43,764 nucleotides of DNA from Alphaproteobacteria bacterium (GCA_003241875.1 QBLU01000019.1:8162-51925); one strand, 5' to 3'; shown: positions 23,676-32,350, counted from the stretch's first letter. Numbers and translations: made by a program. The notes: a model not told the origin generated them from the letters alone.

Positions 23676-24740
23676 CTAGGCCGGCGGCGCTTCGCGATAG
23701 GTGCCGCGGGCGTGCCGCTTGGCGGCATAGAGCGCCATGTCGGCGCGGCGCAGCAGCAGCTCCGGCGAGCTGTCGTGGCCGATGACGTCGACGGCCCCGC
23801 CGGCGCTGGCGCTCGACCGCAGCAGCCGATCACTGAAGGTCACCGGCCGATGGATGACCTGCAACGACTGCTCGGCGATCGTTCTCAGCCGCAATGCACT
23901 CGGCCCCTTCAGCAGCAGTGCGAATTCATCGCCGCCGAGCCTCGCCGCCATCCCCGACGTGGCGACCACGCGATCAAGCCGGCAGGCCGTGGCGGTGAGC
24001 AGCGCGTCGCCGGCCTCGTGCCCGTAGCGATCGTTTGCCGGCTTCAGGTCATCGAGGTCGAACAGCGCCACGGCGATCTGCTGGCCGGTCCGCTCCCGCT
24101 CCGCAAAGGCCTGGCCGACTTCCTCCATGAACCGGCGCCGGTTCGGCAGGCCCGTCAGGCTGTCGTGGTTGGCGTTGTGCAATATCTGCGCTTCCAGCAG
24201 CTTGCGATCGGTGATGTCCTGCAGCGTGCCATAGGCGCGATGCGACCGGCCCTGCTCGTCCTTTTCGATGAGGTTGCGCGAATGCAGCCAGCGAATGCCG
24301 CCATCGGGAAGCATGATCCGATAATCGAGCGCCGTGTCGCAGCCGAGCGCCACGGCCTTCGCCACGGCATTCAGGAGTCTCTCGCGGTCATCCGGATGGA
24401 CCATTTCGATCCACATCTGGCGGTCGACACAGGCCGTGCTGTCGGGCTGGCCCAGCAGGCGCGCCCACATCGCCGACCCCGTCGACCGGCCGCTGCGCAT
24501 GTCGATCTCGAAAACGCCGATACGGCCGCCTTCCTGGGCAAGCTCGAGCAGGCGGCGATCATGCGCAACCGCCGCCGTCACGCGCAGCGCGACCTGGCGG
24601 TCTATTTCCTGCCGCACCAGGTCCCCCAGGTCGGCGGGCAAGTGCGCGATCAGGTCAGGATCGATCTGAACCCGGGTCGATGGCGCCGGCGGCATGATGC
24701 CACCGGCATCCCGCGCCCCAGCGCTTGCAGAAGATTCCAT
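23676..24740 (-). CDS. PAS-GGDEF diguanylate cyclase
   Basis: A 354-residue soluble protein. A short coiled N terminus leads to a PAS fold (about 65-180: GVFEIDMRSGRSTGSAMWARL, quoted here as two parts GVFEIDMRSGR and MWARLLG, then WIEMVHPDDRERL, DYRIMLPDGGIRWLHSRN and YGTLQDITDRKLLE), which is a PAS_3/PAC pattern. The GGDEF domain (about 190-345) has HDSLTGLPNRRRF, FDLDDLKPANDRYGHEAGD and an intact GGDEF at residues 269-273. The inhibitory I-site RxxD is absent (ATSG at that place), so product inhibition may be weak. It makes c-di-GMP from GTP and is convergent with the BLUF-EAL gene, 73 nt away, which suggests an opposed pair. The ATG at 24740 has a G run 5 nt upstream. Confidence 0.88.
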   Translation of the reverse strand: MESSASAGARDAGGIMPPAPSTRVQIDPDLIAHLPADLGDLVRQEIDRQVALRVTAAVAHDRRLLELAQEGGRIGVFEIDMRSGRSTGSAMWARLLGQPDSTACVDRQMWIEMVHPDDRERLLNAVAKAVALGCDTALDYRIMLPDGGIRWLHSRNLIEKDEQGRSHRAYGTLQDITDRKLLEAQILHNANHDSLTGLPNRRRFMEEVGQAFAERERTGQQIAVALFDLDDLKPANDRYGHEAGDALLTATACRLDRVVATSGMAARLGGDEFALLLKGPSALRLRTIAEQSLQVIHRPVTFSDRLLRSSASAGGAVDVIGHDSSPELLLRRADMALYAAKRHARGTYREAPPA

Positions 24741-24902
24741 GACAGCCCCCCGGCACCTTTACGGCAATGCCGCTCACGACTTGACCGGCGTTTCAATGGG
24801 GACCGAGCCTAACCCGTTGTCAATATACCGCTTGGTCAGGTCCTGGCCGAGGCTATCGCGCCGGTCGCGCAATCGCTACGCTGGCGAAAAGGGAGGGGCG
24901 CA

Positions 24903-26270
24903 ATGCGGCTGATCTGGGTTCTGGGCGCGGCGGTCTGGCCGGCTGCGGCGCTCGCGCAGGCGGCGCAGGGCGATGTGCAGGTGACGATCTACAACAACGG
25001 CATTGCACTGGTGCAGGATGCCCGCACGCTGACCCTGCCGCAGGGCCGCAGTCGCCAGGAGTTTCCCGATGTGTCGGCGCAGATACGCCCCGAAACGGTG
25101 ACCCTGAACGGCCCCGGCGTCGGCATCGTCGAGCAGAATTTCGACTACGACCTGCTGTCGCCCGACAAGCTGATGGAAAAGGCCGTCGGCCAGGTCATCA
25201 CCATCGTGCGGACCAACCCGGCGACCGGCGCCGAAACCCGCGAACAGGCGCGCGTGCTGGCGGCCAATGGCGGCATCGTGCTGCAGATCGGCACCCGCAT
25301 CGAGGTGCTGCGCGACGACGGCCTGCCGGTGCGCGTGGTGTTCGACAAGGTGCCGGACAATCTGCGCGCGCGCCCGACATTGTCGGTCACGGTCGAGGCG
25401 GCGCGTGCCGGGGCGGTGCCGACGCGCCTGTCCTACCTGACGCCGGGGCTGGGCTGGACCAGCGATTACGTCGCGCTGTTCGACGAGAGCGCGGGATCGA
25501 TCGACGTCCAGGGCTGGGTGACGCTGACGAACAACACCGGCACGACTTTCGCCAATGCCGACACGCTGCTGGTGGCAGGCAATGTCGGCGGCACGCGCAA
25601 TCGCTTTGCGGCGATCGGCAACGACGAGGCGATCGAGCAGGCCGGTACCGAAACCGGCACGCGCGAGCGGCTGGGCGACTTCTACCTCTATCCGCTGGCG
25701 GAGCGGACGACGATCGCCAATGCGCAGCAAAAGCAGGTCAGCTTCCTCAACGTCAAGGCGGCGACGGCGCGCAAGGCCTATGAGTTCAACAATGGCTGGC
25801 TGGGCGGCAACGACGTGCCGCGCAGCGTCGCCACGGCCATCAAGTTCTCGACATCGCGCGCCGGCGGGCTGGGCGACCAGCTGCCCGCCGGGACGGTGCG
25901 CGTCTACATGCGCGACATGCGCGGCGACCCGCAATTCATCGGCGAGAACCGCATCCCGCACACCCCCATGGGCTCGTCGATGTCGATCCGCACCGGGGAG
26001 GCGTTCGACGTCAAGGTGAAGGCGGTGGTCACCGAGCGGACGCGCCTGTCCAGCCGCCGCTGGCGGACCCGGATGACCTATACCGTCAGCAACGCGCGCG
26101 ACGTGCCGGTCACGGTCGATCTGGCGCAGGACGGGCTGTGGGGCGATGTCAGGATCACCGAGCAAAGCCTGACCGGTGAACGCGTGTCGGCCGACCGGGT
26201 GGAATGGAAGCTGCCGGTGGCGGCCAGCGGCACGACCGACCTGACGGCGACGTTCGACTCGCGGTATTGA
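24903..26270 (+). CDS. DUF4139 secreted protein (first of a pair)
   Basis: A 455-residue protein with a signal peptide (MRLIWVLGAAVWPAAALAQA; predicted cleavage after ALA). It begins with a beta-rich DUF4140/4139 N-terminal segment (VTIYNNGIALVQDARTLTLP). The C-terminal DUF4139 domain covers about 170-455 with LSYLTPGLGWTSDYVALFDE, quoted here as YLTPGLGW plus DYVALF, then WVTLTNNTGTTFANADTLLVAG (LTNNTGTTF) and PAGTVRVYMRD. Function of the family is unknown; members are extracytoplasmic and often occur in tandem. GGGAGGGG lies about 5 nt before the ATG. The next DUF4139 gene follows at once, so the two are one operon. Confidence 0.82.
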   Translation: MRLIWVLGAAVWPAAALAQAAQGDVQVTIYNNGIALVQDARTLTLPQGRSRQEFPDVSAQIRPETVTLNGPGVGIVEQNFDYDLLSPDKLMEKAVGQVITIVRTNPATGAETREQARVLAANGGIVLQIGTRIEVLRDDGLPVRVVFDKVPDNLRARPTLSVTVEAARAGAVPTRLSYLTPGLGWTSDYVALFDESAGSIDVQGWVTLTNNTGTTFANADTLLVAGNVGGTRNRFAAIGNDEAIEQAGTETGTRERLGDFYLYPLAERTTIANAQQKQVSFLNVKAATARKAYEFNNGWLGGNDVPRSVATAIKFSTSRAGGLGDQLPAGTVRVYMRDMRGDPQFIGENRIPHTPMGSSMSIRTGEAFDVKVKAVVTERTRLSSRRWRTRMTYTVSNARDVPVTVDLAQDGLWGDVRITEQSLTGERVSADRVEWKLPVAASGTTDLTATFDSRY

Positions 26271-26275
26271 GCGCG

Positions 26276-27985
26276 GTGCGCTGGGTCAGGCTCCTGTTGG
26301 CGCTGGCCATGCCTTCGTATGCATGGGCGGCATCGCAGGTCGTCGTCTCGAGCGTGGTGTCCGATGTCGCGGTGACGGTCTATCGCGATCCCTACCGTGT
26401 CGGGACCATCAGCGCGGGCTGGCCGGGCGGTTATGCGCTGATCACCGAAACCCGCACGATCACCGTGCCGCGCGGCGACAGCCAGCTCCGCTTCGAGAAT
26501 GTCGCTGAGGGCCTGCTTCCCGAAACCGCCATCGTCACCGGCCTGCCGACCGGCGTGCGCGAGAAAAATCGCGACGCGCGGCTGATCTCGCCGGCGGGGC
26601 TGGTTGACGCCTATCTCAAGCGGCGGGTGCTGCTGCGGCGCACCGACCCGGCGACCGGCAAGCTTCGCGAGCAGACCGCCGTCGTCCGGGCAGGGCCCGA
26701 TGGCGGCGTGATCTTGCAGACCGCGGACGGCATCGAGGCGCTGCGCTGCTCGGGCCTGCCCGAGCGGATCCTGTACGACGGCGTGCCCGACACGCTGACG
26801 GCGCGGCCGACATTGTCCATCATCACCCGCGCCGATCGCCCGGTGACCGCCACCATCCAGCTGACCTATATGGCGCAGGGCTTTGACTGGTCGGCGAACT
26901 ATGTCGGTCAGCTCGCCCCCGATGGCAACAAGATCGGGCTGTTCGCCTGGTTGACCATGGCCAATGGCGGCCAACAGGGCTTTCGCGACGCGCGGCTGCA
27001 GGTCATTGCCGGCAAGCCGAACAAGCGCGAGAACCAACCGCCGCCGCCGCCACCATCCGCGTGGCTGGACCTGCAGTGCTGGCCCGCCGATGTGACGAGC
27101 ACGTACGCGAGACAGGTGTTCACGCCGCTGCCGCTGCCCAAGGGTCCCGACCTGGCGGCGTTCAACGCCGTGGGCCGCAACGCGCCCGGCAGTTTCGAGA
27201 CGCGCAAGCAGCGGCGCGCGCGCGAAAAGGCGGAGCGGGAGGCGACGATGTTTGCTGCCGATGACGAGGGCGCGAGCATCGTGGTGACCGGCTCCCGGGC
27301 CGGCGCGTCGGCCGTGCGCCGCGAGCGGATGCAGTTCGCGCCGTTGCCGGCCCCGGCGCCACCGCCGCCGCCCGCACCGGCGATGGCGATGCCCGTGGCC
27401 GTCGTCGGCAACGCGCAGGCAAAGGTCGAGGCGCTGGGCGACCTCAAGCTCTACCGCGTGCCGATGCGGGTGACGATCGCGGCCCGGGCGCAGAAACAGC
27501 TGGCGATGCTGGTGCAGCCCGATGCCGCCTTTGAACGGGTCTATGTCCTCGATGCGACCGGCAGCGGCGCGGGCGTGCATGCTGCGCCGTTCGAGCTGCG
27601 CGCGCCGAACGTCGCCGGGCAGGGGCTGGGGGTGCCCTTGCCCGCCGGCACCGTGGCGCTGTTCGCGCGCGGCACCGGGCGTGACCTGTATGCCGGCGAG
27701 GCACCGATCGACGACCTGGCGGTCGGCGAGAATGTCGTGCTGCGCTTTGGCGACAGCCCCGACGTGAACTGGACGCTGACGCGTGTCGCCGACAGCCGGA
27801 ACAAGCAGCAATGGCGCGTCGACATCAGCAACGCGCGCGACGCCCTGATCAAGACGGAGGTGACGTTGCCGTTCGCGCTGGACGACAAGCCCGCCGGCGC
27901 CAGGCGCGGCAAGCGCGGCTGGGTGCTGCCCGTCGAGGTCCTGCCGAACGCGACCGCCAGCGTCAGCTACACGACCAGGAAGTAA
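26276..27985 (+). CDS. DUF4139 secreted protein (second of a pair, with Pro-rich linker)
   Basis: A protein of about 569 residues. A GTG at 26276 gives MRWVRLLLALAMPSYAWAA, a good signal peptide. A TTG at 26267 that overlaps the previous stop (TTGA) is the alternative and adds three residues. The start of the mature protein (VVSSVVSDVAVTVYRDPYR) and the segment IQLTYMAQGFDWSANYVGQL (about 197-216, partly YMAQGFDWSANY) align with the first DUF4139 protein. Between about residues 255 and 380 there is an insert: a Pro run, an Arg/Lys/Glu-rich stretch, then SIVVTGSRAGAS and a second Pro/Ala run. The C terminus (VNWTLTRV, then a final beta domain) resumes the family pattern. Function unknown; probably periplasmic or outer-membrane associated with its partner. 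Confidence 0.78.
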   Translation: MRWVRLLLALAMPSYAWAASQVVVSSVVSDVAVTVYRDPYRVGTISAGWPGGYALITETRTITVPRGDSQLRFENVAEGLLPETAIVTGLPTGVREKNRDARLISPAGLVDAYLKRRVLLRRTDPATGKLREQTAVVRAGPDGGVILQTADGIEALRCSGLPERILYDGVPDTLTARPTLSIITRADRPVTATIQLTYMAQGFDWSANYVGQLAPDGNKIGLFAWLTMANGGQQGFRDARLQVIAGKPNKRENQPPPPPPSAWLDLQCWPADVTSTYARQVFTPLPLPKGPDLAAFNAVGRNAPGSFETRKQRRAREKAEREATMFAADDEGASIVVTGSRAGASAVRRERMQFAPLPAPAPPPPPAPAMAMPVAVVGNAQAKVEALGDLKLYRVPMRVTIAARAQKQLAMLVQPDAAFERVYVLDATGSGAGVHAAPFELRAPNVAGQGLGVPLPAGTVALFARGTGRDLYAGEAPIDDLAVGENVVLRFGDSPDVNWTLTRVADSRNKQQWRVDISNARDALIKTEVTLPFALDDKPAGARRGKRGWVLPVEVLPNATASVSYTTRK

Positions 27986-28292
27986 GCGCGCGCCTGCCCT
28001 GCCCTTCGGCGATGCTGGTTGCCGACACCGGCAAAACACCGGCACCGTACGGCATCGCATTGTCGCGCATCGGGCCCTGACCGGCGCGATCCCGCATCGA
28101 TCGGATCCGATCCCGCGTCATCACCCGGGTCGGCCTTGGAGACGAACGAGCGACTCAGGCGAACTTGGCCCTGCCACCGCACCTACGCTGCCAGCGGTCT
28201 CCACGCTCGTCGTGACTACCTGTCTCTGCAACCAGAGTATGGCAGCTCGACATTCCTGAGGAGCGTCTCAGCGCCTAAGTGACCAATAAAAA
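27986..28292. other. Intergenic region without a recognised gene
   Basis: About 300 nt between the second DUF4139 gene and the tRNA. The only open frames (for example 28019-28282, +) have Arg/Ser/Pro-rich translations with no recognisable motif. No clear terminator or repeat was seen; a short T-rich stretch follows the tRNA 3' end on the minus strand (complement of 28286-28292). Confidence 0.4.
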
Positions 28293-28369
28293 TGGCGCAT
28301 CCGACAGGATTCGAACCTGTGACCCCTGCCTTCGGAGGGCAGTACTCTATCCAGCTGAGCTACGGATGC
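28293..28369 (-). tRNA. tRNA-Arg (anticodon CCG)
   Basis: Read on the minus strand, a 7-bp acceptor stem (GCATCCG with CGGATGC), a D arm (GCTCAGCTGGATAGAGT), the anticodon stem CTGCC/GGCAG around the loop CTCCGAA, and a T arm with TTCGAAT give a complete cloverleaf, followed by G and an encoded CCA (28293-28295). The anticodon is CCG, which reads CGG arginine codons. Without CCA the gene is 28296-28369. A spurious protein reading ([14 protein letters not shown]) runs across its other strand. Confidence 0.95.
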
Positions 28370-28412
28370 GTGATGGCGCTGTTAGCAGCCGGCGCCGGGC
28401 AATACCAGACGG

Positions 28413-28805
28413 CTATTTTCGCGGCGGCAGGGCGATCGGCGTGAACGGGCCGAGGCCGCAGCTGGCGCCGCGGAGCAGGCCGCCGCCCTGTTGCAGCACG
28501 GTGATGATGTCGACCGAGCACAGCTGGCTGATCGAGGTGGCATAGGTGAACGACCGCTCGAAGCCGAGCTGGGGGCAGCTGCTCGACAGCGTGTTGCGAT
28601 AGACCTTGCCGTCGCGCATCATGAAATCGATTGTGCTGTCGTCGCGCACCTTGGTTTCGCGGATGTTCTGCAACAGCACACAGCTGACGGGTTCGCCGGT
28701 CACCTGGGCCGGCGGCGCCTGGGAAGTGCGGACGGCGGTGCCGCTGCACCCGGCGAGGGCCGCGGTCACGAACAGCAACAGCAGGGCGGAACGCATGATG
28801 GTCAT
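28413..28805 (-). CDS. Small hypothetical lipoprotein
   Basis: A 130-residue protein with a lipoprotein signal peptide: [17 protein letters not shown], where the lipobox LAGC places the acylated Cys at about residue 20. The mature part has four further Cys residues (SCVLL, SSCPQLG, LCSVD, SCGLG) that could form disulfides in the periplasm. No family is recognised. The start at 28805 (MTIMRS) or three codons later (MRS) cannot be separated. It is transcribed toward the tRNA and follows endonuclease III on the same strand after about 120 nt, probably as a separate unit. Confidence 0.72.
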   Translation of the reverse strand: MTIMRSALLLLFVTAALAGCSGTAVRTSQAPPAQVTGEPVSCVLLQNIRETKVRDDSTIDFMMRDGKVYRNTLSSSCPQLGFERSFTYATSISQLCSVDIITVLQQGGGLLRGASCGLGPFTPIALPPRK

Positions 28806-28926
28806 CCCGGCTAGATATCGCCCCGAAAGGCACGGGGGGCAAGCTACGCAACGATTTACTGACTGGACCTTGCCCGCGCGACACTGAACCCCGGCTTAAC
28901 CTGCTGCGCGGGCTGGGGGTTCTCGA

Positions 28927-29562
28927 TCAGGCCGGCGTCTTGTCGCGAAAATCGCACAGGTCGGCAACCGGGCAGACCGGGCATTTCGGCCGCCGCGCCA
29001 CGCAGACATAGCGGCCGTGCAGGATCAGCCAGTGGTGGGCGTGGCGGCGATAAGGCTTTGGCGTCCGCTTCATGATGCCGAGTTCGACCGCCAGCACGGT
29101 CTTGCCCGGCGCCAGCCCGGTGCGATTGGCGACCCGAAAGACATGGGTGTCGACGGCGCAGGTTTCCTCCCCAAAGGCGACGTTGACGACGACATTGGCG
29201 GTCTTGCGCCCGACGCCGGGCAGCGATTCGAGTTCGGCGCGGTTGCGCGGCACCTCGCCGCCGTATTTCGCGACCAGGATTTCCGACAGCGCGATAACGT
29301 TCCTGGCCTTGGTGTTGAACAGCCCGATGGTGCGGATATGCTGCTTCAGCCCGGCCTCGCCCAGCGCGATCATCGCGTCCGGCGTCTGCACCGTTTCGAA
29401 CAGCCTGGCCGTCGCCTTGTTGACGCCCACGTCGGTTGCCTGCGCCGACAGCACCACCGCCACCAGCAGCGTATAGGTGTTCACATATCGCAGCTCGGTC
29501 TCCGGCGCCGGGGCGGCGGCGCTGAGGCGGGCATAGAATTCGGCGATGGCGGCGCGGTTCAT
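28927..29562 (-). CDS. nth: Endonuclease III
   Basis: A 211-residue DNA glycosylase/AP lyase of base excision repair that removes oxidised pyrimidines. The helix-hairpin-helix LPGVGRKTANVV (about 111-122) carries the catalytic Lys, and the catalytic Asp is in AVDTHVFRVANR (about 135-146). The C-terminal [4Fe-4S] cluster motif C-x6-C-x2-C-x5-C is complete (CVARRPKCPVCPVADLC, about 186-202). Length and order match the bacterial Nth family. It is divergent from the DUF2244 gene with a gap of under 40 nt. Confidence 0.95.
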   Translation of the reverse strand: MNRAAIAEFYARLSAAAPAPETELRYVNTYTLLVAVVLSAQATDVGVNKATARLFETVQTPDAMIALGEAGLKQHIRTIGLFNTKARNVIALSEILVAKYGGEVPRNRAELESLPGVGRKTANVVVNVAFGEETCAVDTHVFRVANRTGLAPGKTVLAVELGIMKRTPKPYRRHAHHWLILHGRYVCVARRPKCPVCPVADLCDFRDKTPA

Positions 29563-29599
29563 GCCTGCGCTTTGGCGTCACGGGTGCTGTAATGTCCAG

Positions 29600-30124
29600 A
29601 TGCGCGCGTCTAGTGTGGCAATCGTGCTGCTCGATCTCACCCTCACGCCGAACCGGTCGCTCGATCGCCGCCACGCGCGCTGGCTGATCGGCGCGGTCGG
29701 CGCGATCTTCTTCCTCGGCGGCCTGCGATTCCTGGCGCTCGGCGCCTGGCCGATCCTGCCGTTCATGGCCGCCGATGTCGCGCTGCTGTGGTGGGCGTTC
29801 CGCGCCAGCAATGCCGCCGGGCGCGGCCATGAACGTGTCGTCCTCGATGCCGATGCGCTGACGCTGCACCGCGTCAGCGCCCAGGGCGCCACCCGGCGTT
29901 TCGGGTTCGAGCCGCTGTGGACCCGCGTCCAGGTCGAGGAGACCCCGCTCGGCGATGCCCATGTCTTCCTGGCGGCGCGTGGCCGGCGGGTGCGGGTCGG
30001 CAGCTTCCTGTCGGCACCCGAACGGCGCGAGGTCGGCGAGGCGATTTCGGCGGCGCTGGCCCGCTATCGCGACAGCGGCAGCCCCTATGCCGGCGGCAAC
30101 CCCAGCACATCGTCCATCGTGTAG
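29600..30124 (+). CDS. DUF2244 membrane protein
   Basis: A protein of about 174 residues with the DUF2244 pattern: LDLTLTPNRSLDRRHARWL at the N terminus (short form LTLTPNRSL), two close transmembrane helices (about 30-70, WLIGAVGAIFFLGGLRF and PFMAADVALLWWAF), and a C-terminal cytosolic part ending near VGSFLSAPERREVGEAI. Function of the family is unknown. I use the ATG at 29600; a GTG seven codons later is possible, and the frame upstream of 29600 runs into the divergent nth gene. Its 3' end overlaps the convergent dapB gene by 40 bases. Confidence 0.8.
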   Translation: MRASSVAIVLLDLTLTPNRSLDRRHARWLIGAVGAIFFLGGLRFLALGAWPILPFMAADVALLWWAFRASNAAGRGHERVVLDADALTLHRVSAQGATRRFGFEPLWTRVQVEETPLGDAHVFLAARGRRVRVGSFLSAPERREVGEAISAALARYRDSGSPYAGGNPSTSSIV

Positions 30125-30888
30125 CGCCCGGCGGGTCTGCCGGCGAGCCAGGCCGCCGCCCGCAGCGCACCGCGCGCAAAGATGTCGCGGCTTTCGACGC
30201 GGTGGCCGATTTCGATGCGTTCGCCGTCGCCGCAGAACATCACCAGGTGATCGCCGGGCGCCGAGCCGCCGCGCAGCGATGCAAAGCCGATATTTCCCGC
30301 CACCCGCGCCCCGGTGATGCCGTCGCGGCCGGACACGCTGTCTTGCGCCAGGTCGACGCCGCGCCCGCGCGCCGCCGCCGCACCCAGCGCCAGTGCCGTG
30401 CCCGACGGCGCATCGACCTTGTCGCGATGGTGCAGCTCGGCGATCTCGATATCCCAGTCGAGCGCCCGCGCCGCCTGTTCGACCAGCCGCGCCAGCAGCG
30501 TGACGCCCAGGCTGGTGTTGGCCGCCTGCAGTACGGCGATGCTGCGCGCCGCCTCGTCGATCATCGCATGGTGGCGCGGCTCCAGCCCCGTCGTGCCGAT
30601 GACGATCGCCGCCCGGCCGTCGCAGGCAGCTTCGAGCGTTGCCTCCAGCGCCGCCGGCGCGGTGAAATCGATGAGCACGTCGCTGGCGATGGCGAGCGGT
30701 TCGTGGTTGCAGCAGATGGTCAGCGACGGCGGAAACGGCGGCCCCAGCGGCGTGCCGACGGCAGCGTGGCCGGCACGCTCGATCGCCCCGGCCAGCACCA
30801 GCCGCGGGTCGTCGGGAATGGCGGCGATGATCGCCCGGCCCATGCGGCCGCCGGCACCGAGCACGCCGATCTTGATCGCCTTGGCCAT
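30085..30888 (-). CDS. dapB: 4-hydroxy-tetrahydrodipicolinate reductase
   Basis: A 267-residue DapB of the lysine/meso-diaminopimelate pathway, reducing 4-hydroxy-tetrahydrodipicolinate with NAD(P)H. The dinucleotide site is KIGVLGAGGRMGRAII (about 6-21). DVLIDFTAPAAL and the GTTGL loop (about 100-104) follow. The substrate motif ELHHRDKVDAPSGTA (about 157-171) carries the catalytic His-His and Lys. The end, YTMDDVLGLPPA, is typical. The gene is divergent from the OmpA-domain gene with about 120 nt between starts. Confidence 0.95.
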   Translation of the reverse strand: MAKAIKIGVLGAGGRMGRAIIAAIPDDPRLVLAGAIERAGHAAVGTPLGPPFPPSLTICCNHEPLAIASDVLIDFTAPAALEATLEAACDGRAAIVIGTTGLEPRHHAMIDEAARSIAVLQAANTSLGVTLLARLVEQAARALDWDIEIAELHHRDKVDAPSGTALALGAAAARGRGVDLAQDSVSGRDGITGARVAGNIGFASLRGGSAPGDHLVMFCGDGERIEIGHRVESRDIFARGALRAAAWLAGRPAGRYTMDDVLGLPPA

Positions 30889-31007
30889 GCCGTTGTCATG
30901 AACTTCGCCATGGCCGCTGGCAAGATTGCGCTGCGCAACATTGTCAAATCGCCCGGCCCACGATAGCCTTTGCCGTAACGATACGCCTTGCCCGTCGGGA
31001 GATTGCC

Positions 31008-31802
31008 ATGCGCATGCTCATGTTGGTCGGATTGGTTGCCGGCGGCCCGGCCCTGGCGGCGCCGCCGACGGCGCGCAACAGCCCCGATGCGATCGTCTGC
31101 CAGTTGAGCGGCAGTTGCGACGGCGTCACGCTCGACAGCAGCCGCAAACAGGCGGTCGGCGATGAAAAGGCCTTCAGCCTGGCCCGCCCCGGCGCCGTCA
31201 AGGTGCCGACGACGACGAAGGCCGCCGCCCCGGCCCGGCGCAGCGCCGCGGCCCGCCCGACGGCGCGCAACAGCCTCGACATGCAGATCAATTTCGCCAC
31301 CGGCTCGACGGAGCTGACCGAACAGGCCAAGGCCGAGGCGCGCGCCTTTGCCGAGGCGATGAAGGCGCCGGCCCTGGCGGCGATGCGCTTCACCGTCGAC
31401 GGCCACACCGATGCGGTGGGCAATCGCGACTACAACCTCGACCTGTCGAAGCGCCGCGCCCAGGCCGTTACCGACTTCCTGATCGCCCAGGGTGCCGACC
31501 CGGGCCGGCTGGAGCCGCAGGGCTATGGTTTCGACAAGCCGCGCCCCGGCACGGCGGCGACGGCGTCGGTCAATCGCCGCGTGGAGTTTTCGAAGCAGCG
31601 CCGACAAGCGACCTTCCCGCTGTCACAAGCGGGGCATGGCCATTCGCAACATCGTCATCCTGACCGGCGCCGGCGTTTCCGCCGAAAGCGGCGTGCCGAC
31701 CTTTCGCGGCCCCGACGGGTTGTGGGAGGGGCATCGTGTCGAGGACGTGGCGACGCCGGAGGCCTTTGCCCGCAATCCGGTGCTGGTGCAGCGATTCTAT
31801 GA
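31008..31802 (+). CDS. OmpA-family peptidoglycan-binding protein with run-on C terminus
   Basis: A 264-residue frame. A signal peptide (MRMLMLVGLVAGGPALAA) is followed by a short linker and an OmpA C-terminal domain (about 88-200): INFATGSTELTEQAKAEARA, then FTVDGHTDAVGNRDYNLDLS (key part DGHTDAVG) and LSKRRAQAVTDFL. The domain ends at NRRVEFSKQ (about residue 199). The last 60 or so residues are Arg/His-rich translation of the start of cobB in another frame, so the native stop has been lost or a frameshift lies near 31595. The ATG at 31008 is preceded by GGGAGA. OmpA-domain proteins anchor the outer membrane or periplasmic complexes to peptidoglycan. Confidence 0.8.
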   Translation: MRMLMLVGLVAGGPALAAPPTARNSPDAIVCQLSGSCDGVTLDSSRKQAVGDEKAFSLARPGAVKVPTTTKAAAPARRSAAARPTARNSLDMQINFATGSTELTEQAKAEARAFAEAMKAPALAAMRFTVDGHTDAVGNRDYNLDLSKRRAQAVTDFLIAQGADPGRLEPQGYGFDKPRPGTAATASVNRRVEFSKQRRQATFPLSQAGHGHSQHRHPDRRRRFRRKRRADLSRPRRVVGGASCRGRGDAGGLCPQSGAGAAIL

Positions 31803-32331
31803 TGAACGCCGGGCGGCGCTGGGGCGGGTCGTCCCCAATGCCGCGCACCTGGCGCTGGCGCGGCTCGATGCCGAATGGCCGGGGGAATTGCTGCTCGTCA
31901 CCCAGAATGTCGATGACCTGCACGAACGCGCCGGGTCGCGGCGGCTGCTCCACATGCACGGCGAGCTGAAACGCGCGCTGTGCACCGGCTGCGGCGCCGC
32001 GCCGGCGTGGGCGGGCACCCTGTCGGGCCACCCGCCCTGCCCGCGCTGTGCGGCGCCGGCGCTGCGCCCCGACATCGTCTGGTTCGGCGAAATGCCCTAT
32101 CACATGGGCGCGATCGGCACCGCCATCGATGCCGCCGACCTGTTCGTGTCGATCGGCACCTCGGGCGCCGTCTATCCGGCGGCGGGATTTGTCGACTGGG
32201 CGCGGACGGGCGGCGCGGCGACGCTGGAGATCAACCTCGACCCGTCGGCAGGCACCCCGATGTTCGACGAGGCGCGGCACGGCCCGGCGGGGGTGCTGGT
32301 GCCGGCTTGGGTGGACGAGATGCTGGGCTGA
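31636..32331 (+). CDS. cobB: NAD-dependent protein deacylase (Sir2/CobB, class III sirtuin)
   Basis: A 231-residue sirtuin. NAD site ILTGAGVSAESGVPTFRG (about 7-24), TQNVDDLHERAGS (about 89-101), the catalytic His in HMHGEL (about 107-112), and a Zn site with Cys pairs CTGC and CPRC. YDERRAAL supplies the Tyr-x-x-Arg pair (about 55-58) that in class III sirtuins favours succinyl/malonyl-lysine, so it is probably a desuccinylase as well as a deacetylase. The ATG at 31636 starts directly at the domain; the gene begins 167 nt inside the run-on of the OmpA-type frame. Confidence 0.92.
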   Translation: MAIRNIVILTGAGVSAESGVPTFRGPDGLWEGHRVEDVATPEAFARNPVLVQRFYDERRAALGRVVPNAAHLALARLDAEWPGELLLVTQNVDDLHERAGSRRLLHMHGELKRALCTGCGAAPAWAGTLSGHPPCPRCAAPALRPDIVWFGEMPYHMGAIGTAIDAADLFVSIGTSGAVYPAAGFVDWARTGGAATLEINLDPSAGTPMFDEARHGPAGVLVPAWVDEMLG

Positions 32332-32350
32332 GGCGCCGCCGGCTCCTCCT

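Noticed and set aside
26078-28060. 660-residue minus-strand frame
   Set aside because: Antisense to the second DUF4139 gene; Arg/His/Gln-rich shadow.
28279-28545. Plus-strand frame with [22 protein letters not shown]
   Set aside because: It is the antisense translation of tRNA-Arg, a well-known type of false protein.
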